A DNA stretch of 64,000 nucleotides from DATBSK01 sp964501785. GTDB lineage: Bacteria > Actinomycetota > Acidimicrobiia > IMCC26256 > PALSA-555. The translations under genes were made by a program, and so were the position numbers. The stretch is from assembly GCA_964501785.1 (NCBI GenBank), contig CAZCUD010000014.1, positions 1 through 64,000 of the forward strand. Direction: 5' to 3'. The first letter of the stretch is position 1, and every line of letters begins with the position of its first letter. Positions 58,566-64,000 of the stretch are shown here, piece by piece. The notes under the pieces are model-generated. The model was not told where the DNA came from. It saw nothing but the letters and a program-made list of their open reading frames with translations, and did not search any database.

Positions 58566-61036
58566 TCAGCGGATGGCCTGGCGGATCGCCCGGGTGTACT
58601 CCTGCGCGAGCTGGCGGGCGGCGCTCTCGCCGTCGGCGTCAGCGCGTCTTCCGGGTCGGGGAGCACGAGCGCCCAGCCGTCGGGTCGCAGCACCTTGACG
58701 CCGTCGACGAGGAGCAGGTCGTGCTCGGTCTCCCGTTCCACCAGCTCGCGCATCACCTGTCCCTTGCGCTCCCACGGCGTGGGCACGGTCTCGTGCACGA
58801 GGTGGACCCGGGGCAGGGCCTCGACGATCGACGAGAGCGAGCGTCCGGTCGCCGCGAGCAGGTCGAGGAGGCGGGCCAGCGTCGCGGTCGCGTCGTACGC
58901 GGGGAGGAACTCGGGCCAGATGAAGCAGCCGTGCGCCGACCCCGCGAAGGACACCTCTCCCGTCGAGGCGACCTCCATGAGGTGGGCGTCGGATCGCTTC
59001 GTCCACACGATCTCGGCACCCCGCTCCTCGGCGAGGCGCTGGGCGACCTGGGTCACGCTCACGGGCAGCGCCATGCTGGCCCCCGGCGTCGTCTCGCCGA
59101 CGAGGCACACGAGCGCGAGCAGGGCCTGGGTGTCGGTCAGCACGTGACCCCCGTCGTCGACGAGGCGGATCGTCTCGCCGTCGGGGCTGATCACGGCACC
59201 GAGCTCGCTCCCCGATGCGCGGACGAGCTCACCGATGCGGGCCTCGTGCTCGGCGGTGTCCGCGGCGGCGCTCTGCGAGGTGCTCGCGTACGGGTTGATC
59301 GCGAACACCTCGGCGCCGAGCTTCGCGAGCACCGACGGCATCACGATCGAGGCGGCGCCCGACGAGTAGTCGAGCACGACCTTGAACGCCCGATCGCGCA
59401 ACCGCTGTCCGTCGACGCACTTCTCCAGCGCGGCGGTGTAGAACTCGATCGAGCGCGGCGGGAAGACGATGTCGCCGATGTCGCCGGCGAACGCGCGGCG
59501 GTAGTCCTCGCGTGAGAGCAGCCGCTCGATCTTGCGCTGCATGCCTTCGTCGATGTCGCGTCCGTCGGCGTCGAAGAAGCGCAGCTCGACGCTGTCGGGA
59601 TCATCGGGCGCGAGGCGCACCGTGATGCCACCCCGCGACTCGCCGTTGCGCACCTGGAACCGGGTCAGCGGCACGGTCGCCAGCTCGACGTCCTCGACGT
59701 TGGCTCCGGCGAGGTTGAGACCGGCGATCACTGCTCGCTTGAGGGCGCGGGCGCCCCGACTGGTGTCCCGACTCGTGGTGACGACCGAGCCGCGCTTGAG
59801 CGCGGTGCCGTAGGCCATCGCGGCCCGCACCGCGACCTCCGCGGTGACGTCGACGTTCGCGAGCCCCCGGATGCCGCGGCGGCCGAACATGGTGCGGGCG
59901 GCCCGGCTCTCCCACACGATCGACGAGTTCACGACCGCGTCGGCCTCGACCGCCTTGAACGGGTAGATCTTCACGTCGGTGTTGACGACCGCCCGCTCCC
60001 CCACGAAGCACTCGTCGCCCACGACGGAGCCCTGCTCGAGGCGCGAGTGGGCCCGCAGGTCGGCCGAGCGGCCGACGGTGGTGCCGCGCAGCCCCGCGCC
60101 GCGACCGACGTAGACGTGGTCGTGGCAGACGCTGCGCTCGAGCGACGCGTCGGCCTTCACGACGACGTCGGTGCCGAGCACCGTGTAGGCGCCCACCCGG
60201 GCGCCGGCCTCGACCCGGCAGTTGTCGCCGATCACGACCGGGCCTTCGATGCGGGCCGCCGGGTCGAGCTGGGCGCCCTCCCCGACCCACACGCCGTCCG
60301 CCATCTCGAAGCCCGGCAGCTCCACGTCGACCTTGCCGTCCAGCACGTCCGCGTGGGCCTGGAGGTAGGCCTCCGTGGTCCCGACGTCCTCCCAGTAGCA
60401 GTCGGCGACGTGGCCGTGGAGGACGAGGTCCTGGTCGAGCGCGGCGGGGAACACGTCGCCGGAGAAGTCGACGACCTCGTCGGGTGCGATGAAGTCGAAG
60501 ACCCGCGGCTCGAGCACGTAGATGCCGGTGTTGATGGTGTCCGAGAACACCTGCCCCCACGTGGGCTTCTCGAGGAACCGCTCGATGGACCCGTCCGCGC
60601 GGGTGATCACGATGCCGAACTCGAGCGGGTTCTCGACGCGCTTCAGGGCGATCGACGCGAGTGCGTCGCTCGCGCGGTGCGCCTTGACGAGATCGCCGAG
60701 ATCGATGTCGGTCAGCACGTCCCCCGAGATGACGAGGAACGTGTCGTCGAGCTGCTCGGCGGCGTTGCGCACCGACCCCGCGGTGCCCAGCGGCGTCTCC
60801 TCGGTGGCGTATCGCATCGTGACGCCGAAGTCGGAGCCGTCGCCGAAGTAGTCGCGGATCTGGTTGCCCAGGTACGCGACGGTGACGACGATGTCGTCGA
60901 AGCCGTGACGAGCGAGGAGCCCGACGATGTGCTCGAGCATCGGGCGGTTCACCAGCGGCATCATCGGCTTCGGCTGGTTGCTCGTGAGCGGCCGCAGCCG
61001 CGTCCCTTCACCGCCCGCGAGGATCACGGCCTTCAC
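58566..61036 (-). CDS. Nucleotidyltransferase / phosphomannomutase fusion with frameshift near 3' end
   Basis: About 823 residues across two frames. N-terminal sugar-phosphate nucleotidyltransferase (KAVILAGGEGTRLRPLTSNQ; FLEKPTWGQVFSDTINTGIY), a left-handed beta-helix of hexapeptide repeats, then a phosphohexomutase domain (TTSRDTSRGARALKRAV) as in actinobacterial GMP-pyrophosphorylase/PMM fusions. Near 58630-58650 the frame changes: the main frame loses homology after VLPDPED, while the expected C-terminus ADGESAARQLAQEYTRAIRQ lies one base out and ends at 58566. One missing base explains it. The mutation may be real or a sequencing error. Confidence 0.85.
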
Positions 61037-61713
61037 GACGCCACCTCCGCCGGGGCGAGGTGGTCGGCGCGTCCCTCGCGCAGCGCCCGTCGCGCGAGGG
61101 GCACGTACATGACGGCTGCGTAGTAGCTGAGCGCGAGTCCGGCGATCGCACAGACCCAGGTGGCGATCTCGAGCACGTCGTAGTACCCGGTGCTCGTCGA
61201 GATCGCGCTCAGCCAGAGGAATCCCGGGAACGCGAACATGAGCGCGAACGTGCCGGCCTTGCCGGTCCACTGGACGTCGATGCGTCGCGCTCCCGCGGCC
61301 GCGAGGGCGAGCGTGGCGACGCTGATCACCGCCTCTCTCGCGAGGACCGCGACGCCGAGCCACGTCGGCACCGCGCCGTCGATCATCAGCGTGAGCGTCG
61401 CGACGAGGAGCAGCACCCGGTCGGCGGTCGGGTCGAGGATCTTGCCCAGGTCGCTGCCCTGGTCGAAGCGGCGCGCGATGTACCCGTCGACCCAGTCGGT
61501 GGCGCCGAGGATCCCGAGCACGGCCAGGGCGGCCCAGCGGTCGTCCTCGCCGAGCAGCAGCCACACGAACAGCGGCACGCAGAGGAGGCGAACGACGCTG
61601 ATGACGTTGGGGACGGTGAGGATCCGCCCCGCCTTCGGGTCCCGGCGATCGCCCGCGGAGGGTGCGGGGAGCGACGAGTCGGGCATGTCGGTCAGCGTAG
61701 GCGTCGTCGTCAC
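61033..61713 (-). CDS. CDP-alcohol phosphatidyltransferase (PgsA-like)
   Basis: 226 residues, polytopic. The catalytic signature is complete: DWVDGYIARRFDQGSDLGK followed by ILDPTADR (D-x2-DG-x2-AR-xn-G-x3-D-x3-D). PNVISVVRLLCVPLFVWLLL opens the first helix. Closest in pattern to phosphatidylglycerophosphate synthase, but acceptor cannot be proven. GTG at 61713 overlaps the SDR stop; an internal ATG at 61686 is an alternative. Confidence 0.88.
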   Translation of the reverse strand: MTTTPTLTDMPDSSLPAPSAGDRRDPKAGRILTVPNVISVVRLLCVPLFVWLLLGEDDRWAALAVLGILGATDWVDGYIARRFDQGSDLGKILDPTADRVLLLVATLTLMIDGAVPTWLGVAVLAREAVISVATLALAAAGARRIDVQWTGKAGTFALMFAFPGFLWLSAISTSTGYYDVLEIATWVCAIAGLALSYYAAVMYVPLARRALREGRADHLAPAEVAS

Positions 61714-62450
61714 AGGAGCCCCGCGTGCGCGCCGCCGTCGACGGGGATCGCGGCACCGGTGACGAAGCGGGCGTGCTCGGAGCACAGGAACGCGGCGATC
61801 GCGCCGAAGTCGTCGGGGACGCCGAGGACCCCGGCCGGGATGCCGCTCGTGTCGGGCGTCGCGCCCTCGGACAGCGCGCGCAGGCGTTCGGTGTCGTGCA
61901 GCCCGGGCTGGAGCGAGTTGACGGTCACTCCGTCGGGCGCGACCTCCCGCGCCAGGGTCTTGAGGAACCCGGTGACGCCGGCGCGCGCGGTGTTGGAGAG
62001 GATCAGGTACGGGATCGGCTGGCGCACCGCGATGGAGGTGATCGCCAGCACCCTCCCCCACTGCTGTGCTTGCATCACCGGCACGGCCTCGGCGCACATC
62101 GCGATCGTCGACATCGCGTTGAGCTCGAACGCTCGCCGGTACTCGTCGGGGTCGGAGACGTCGGCGAAGCGTCCCGGCGGCGGACCACCCGCGTTCGTGA
62201 CCAGGATGTCGAGCCCGCCGAGCTCGTCGCGGGCGTCGCGCACGAACCCCCGCGCCTCGTCGGTGATCGACACGTCGGCCACCATGCCGACGGCACCGAT
62301 GCTCGTGGCTGCGGCCTCGACCGTCGCGCCGTCGCGGCCGCAGATCGCGACCGAGACCCCCTCGGCGGCGAGCGCCCGGGCGACCGCGAGGCCCAGCCCG
62401 CGCGACGCGGCCGCGACCGCGGCCGTGCGTCCGGTGATGCCGAGGTCCAC
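61710..62450 (-). CDS. Short-chain dehydrogenase/reductase
   Basis: 246 residues. Cofactor motif region AAVAAASRGLGLAVARALAAEG departs from the usual TGxxxGxG by having AASRGLG, as in the SDR 'YohF/3-oxoacyl-ACP reductase-like' subgroup. NAGGPPPG, the ITSIAVRQPIPYLILSNTARAG stretch and VNSLQPGLHDT follow. The usual catalytic YxxxK reads LxxxN (YLILSNTAR), so catalysis by the standard mechanism is doubtful. GTG start at 62450. Confidence 0.83.
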   Translation of the reverse strand: MDLGITGRTAAVAAASRGLGLAVARALAAEGVSVAICGRDGATVEAAATSIGAVGMVADVSITDEARGFVRDARDELGGLDILVTNAGGPPPGRFADVSDPDEYRRAFELNAMSTIAMCAEAVPVMQAQQWGRVLAITSIAVRQPIPYLILSNTARAGVTGFLKTLAREVAPDGVTVNSLQPGLHDTERLRALSEGATPDTSGIPAGVLGVPDDFGAIAAFLCSEHARFVTGAAIPVDGGAHAGLL

Positions 62451-62457
62451 GGTGGCC

Positions 62458-63252
62458 TCAGTGGATCGGGCCGTCGCCGTCGCGCAGCGACGGGGCGACG
62501 CGACCGGTGCGCAGGGCGATGATCTCGGCACAGATGGCCACCGCGGTCTCCTCGGGGGTGCGGGCGCCGATGTCGAGCCCGATCGGAGCCATGACCCGGG
62601 CCAGCCCCGCCTCGTCGACGCCCGCGTCACGCAGTCGCTCGACCCGATCGGCATGCGTGCGGCGGCTGCCCATCGCACCCAGGTACCCGACGTCGGTCGC
62701 GAGCGCACCGACGATCGCCGGGACGTCGAACTTGGCGTCGTGGGTCAGCACGCAGACCGCGTCACGGGCCCCGAGGTCGGCGCCGACGGCGGCGAGGTGC
62801 CGGTCGGGCCAGTCGCATACGACCTCGTCGGCCATCGGGAACCGTGCGGCGGTCGCGAACACCTCGCGCGCGTCGCAGACCGTCACCCGGTAGCCGAGGA
62901 GCCCGGCGGCCCGGGCCAGCGCGGCGGTGAAGTCGACCGCGCCGAAGATGATCATCCGGGGCTGCCGAGCGAACGACTCGATGAAGACCTCGACCACCTG
63001 CTCGCGCGCCTCGCCGTGGGCGCCGTAGTGGCGCGTGACCGTGGTGCCCGACTCGAGCGCGCCGAGGGCATCACGTCGGACCACCCGGTCGAGATCGACG
63101 TCGTGCAGCGTGCCGACGGCGGGGCCGCTCGGGTCGACGAGGAGCTTGGCGCCGGTGGCGGGTCCAGCGACGACGCTGGCGAGCGCGACCGGACGATCGG
63201 CGCGCAGCGCGTCCCGGAGAGCCTCGTAGACCGGTGCGGGGTCGGCGCTCAC
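62458..63252 (-). CDS. XdhC/CoxF-type molybdenum hydroxylase maturation protein
   Basis: 264 residues with the XdhC Rossmann domain: RMIIFGAVDFTAALARAAGL, VTVCDAREVFATAARFP, AVCVLTHDAKFDVPAI, YLGAMGSRRTHADRVERL and IGLDIGARTPEETAVAI. XdhC binds and inserts the molybdenum cofactor into xanthine or CO dehydrogenases. Follows a separate small N-terminal XdhC-type protein by 4 bases. GTG start at 63252. Confidence 0.88.
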   Translation of the reverse strand: MSADPAPVYEALRDALRADRPVALASVVAGPATGAKLLVDPSGPAVGTLHDVDLDRVVRRDALGALESGTTVTRHYGAHGEAREQVVEVFIESFARQPRMIIFGAVDFTAALARAAGLLGYRVTVCDAREVFATAARFPMADEVVCDWPDRHLAAVGADLGARDAVCVLTHDAKFDVPAIVGALATDVGYLGAMGSRRTHADRVERLRDAGVDEAGLARVMAPIGLDIGARTPEETAVAICAEIIALRTGRVAPSLRDGDGPIH

Positions 63253-63256
63253 GGGG

Positions 63257-63574
63257 TCACCAGTCGAGTGGCTCGACGTACACGTGGATGGTGCCGCCGC
63301 ACGTGAGACCGACGGCGAAGGCCTCGTCGTCGGAGTAGCCGAAGGACACCACGCCTCGGGGCTTCGACCCGTCGAGCACGGCGAGCGCCTCGGTCACCAC
63401 CGCGCCCTCGACGCAGCCACCCGAGACCGAGCCCGCGACCTGGCCCGCCTCGCTCACGGCCATCGTGGCACCGGGGTCGCGCGGCCCAGACCCCTCGAGC
63501 CCGACGACGCGCGCGATCGCGACGCGCTGTCCGGCGCTGCGCCACCGCTCGACGTCGTCGAGGATCTCCTTCAT
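63257..63574 (-). CDS. XdhC/CoxI N-terminal-domain protein
   Basis: 105 residues carrying only the first XdhC domain: VAIARVVGLEGSGPRDPGAT, AVSEAGQVAGSVSGGCVEGA and GLTCGGTIHVYVE, with the conserved GGC and CGG cysteines. In many bacteria this is fused to the Rossmann domain encoded by the next gene; here they are split. ATG at 63574. Confidence 0.87.
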   Translation of the reverse strand: MKEILDDVERWRSAGQRVAIARVVGLEGSGPRDPGATMAVSEAGQVAGSVSGGCVEGAVVTEALAVLDGSKPRGVVSFGYSDDEAFAVGLTCGGTIHVYVEPLDW

Positions 63575-63587
63575 CGCCGACCTCCGC

Positions 63588-64000
63588 TCATGGCGCCGCG
63601 ATCACCTCGACGAGCTCCTCGAGCGCGGCGACCGAGTGGCCCGAGACGAACTCGTCGACGTGGGGCAGCGCTGCGGCCATGCCCCGCGCGAGAGGCGCGT
63701 AGTCGGGTGTCGCCTTCAGCGGGTTGACCCACACGACCCGATGGGCGACCCGGGCGAGGCGCGCCATCTCGGTGGCGAGGATCTCGGGATCGCCGCGGTC
63801 CCAGCCGTCGGAGAGCACGACGACCACCGCGCCCCTCGCCATCCCCCGCACTCCCCATCGGTCGTTGAACGTGCGGAGCCCCTCGCCGAGGCGGGTGCCG
63901 CCCGACCAGTCGACGACGCGCTCGGATGCCGAGCGCAGGGCCGCGTCGGCGTCGCGGGTCGAGAGCTCGCGCGTGAGGCGCGTCAGCCGTGTCCCGAGGG
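63588..64000 (-). CDS. CoxE-like VWA domain protein (5' end outside window)
   Basis: The last 136 residues of a VWA protein: ASERVVDWSGGTRLGEGLRTFNDRWGVRG, VVVVLSDGWDRGDPEILATEMARLAR, VVWVNPLKATPDYAPLARGMAAALP. This matches CoxE, which with the AAA+ CoxD matures the copper-molybdenum site of aerobic CO dehydrogenase. The frame is open to the right edge, so the start is not visible. With the two XdhC genes it marks the edge of a cox-type cluster. Confidence 0.85.
   Translation of the reverse strand, partial: LGTRLTRLTRELSTRDADAALRSASERVVDWSGGTRLGEGLRTFNDRWGVRGMARGAVVVVLSDGWDRGDPEILATEMARLARVAHRVVWVNPLKATPDYAPLARGMAAALPHVDEFVSGHSVAALEELVEVIAAP

Noticed and set aside
58124..61756. A single fused protein of CDP-alcohol-like leader, nucleotidyltransferase/mutase and GcvH
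   Set aside because: The 5' part is an antisense-like extension before the GTG at 61036, and the 3' fusion exists only because of the frameshift near 58640; gcvH has its own ATG and ribosome binding site.

Overview
The window is 64 kb of very GC-rich, densely packed DNA. It is chromosomal and comes from an actinomycete: it carries a complete 20S proteasome/Pup locus (arc, dop, pup, prcB, prcA, pafA, pafB, pafC), a GarA-type FHA protein beside two MerR regulators and a bifunctional nuclease, a DUF4193 protein, and tat genes next to helY. Gene order in the proteasome, tat/helY and gcv/garA blocks resembles that of mycobacteria, but the extra genes and the lack of mycobacterial lipid functions fit a deeper actinobacterial branch such as Acidimicrobiia (inference). 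Many adjacent genes share a 4-base NTGA stop/start overlap, and several genes have a TAGNCT-like -10 box 6-10 bases before the start codon, which suggests leaderless mRNAs. I found no tRNA, rRNA, insertion sequence, prophage or CRISPR array.

Layout. 1-932: tail of a DUF222/HNH protein. 977-8531 (minus): a transketolase-transaldolase pair, and a tightly coupled operon GH84 hexosaminidase - glycosyltransferase - NagA - FIST protein. 8627-17653 (plus): an AMP-forming acyl-CoA ligase, a two-subunit ADP-forming acyl-CoA synthetase, a PBP4-type carboxypeptidase, small membrane proteins, a ttuB-ttuA-trmI tRNA T-loop modification cluster and a MarP-like membrane protease. 17675-31123: ferredoxin, then the Pup-proteasome locus, interrupted by an endonuclease VII-like HNH gene between pup and prcB and by two secreted paralogues between prcA and pafA; the locus ends with pafBC and lepB.

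31233-43996: a glycerophosphodiesterase, a TerC-type exporter behind a yybP-ykoY (Mn2+) riboswitch, tatA-tatC, helY, a lipid-kinase-like fragment, a tandem ThyX-like protein, a leader with a candidate structured RNA, DUF4193, lnt, GNAT and NUDIX genes. 43936-49795 (minus): an operon with a small secreted protein carrying a C-terminal sorting-like tail, a processive GT2, an exosortase, a HEAT-like membrane protein, an ATP-grasp enzyme, a UDP-GlcNAc 2-epimerase and a HAD phosphatase. It looks like a surface anchoring/glycosylation system.

50021-58507 (minus): glycine cleavage genes gcvT, gcvP and gcvH interleaved with MerR, nuclease, hpt and garA genes. 58566-64000 (minus): a nucleotidyltransferase/phosphomannomutase fusion with an apparent frameshift near its 3' end, a CDP-alcohol phosphatidyltransferase, an SDR, and XdhC/CoxE-type maturation proteins of a molybdenum hydroxylase system that continues off the right edge.

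The parts most worth a second look are the remodelled proteasome locus, the exosortase operon, the tRNA T-loop cluster, the structured leader before DUF4193, and several genes that appear to start at CTG or to lack a normal start.
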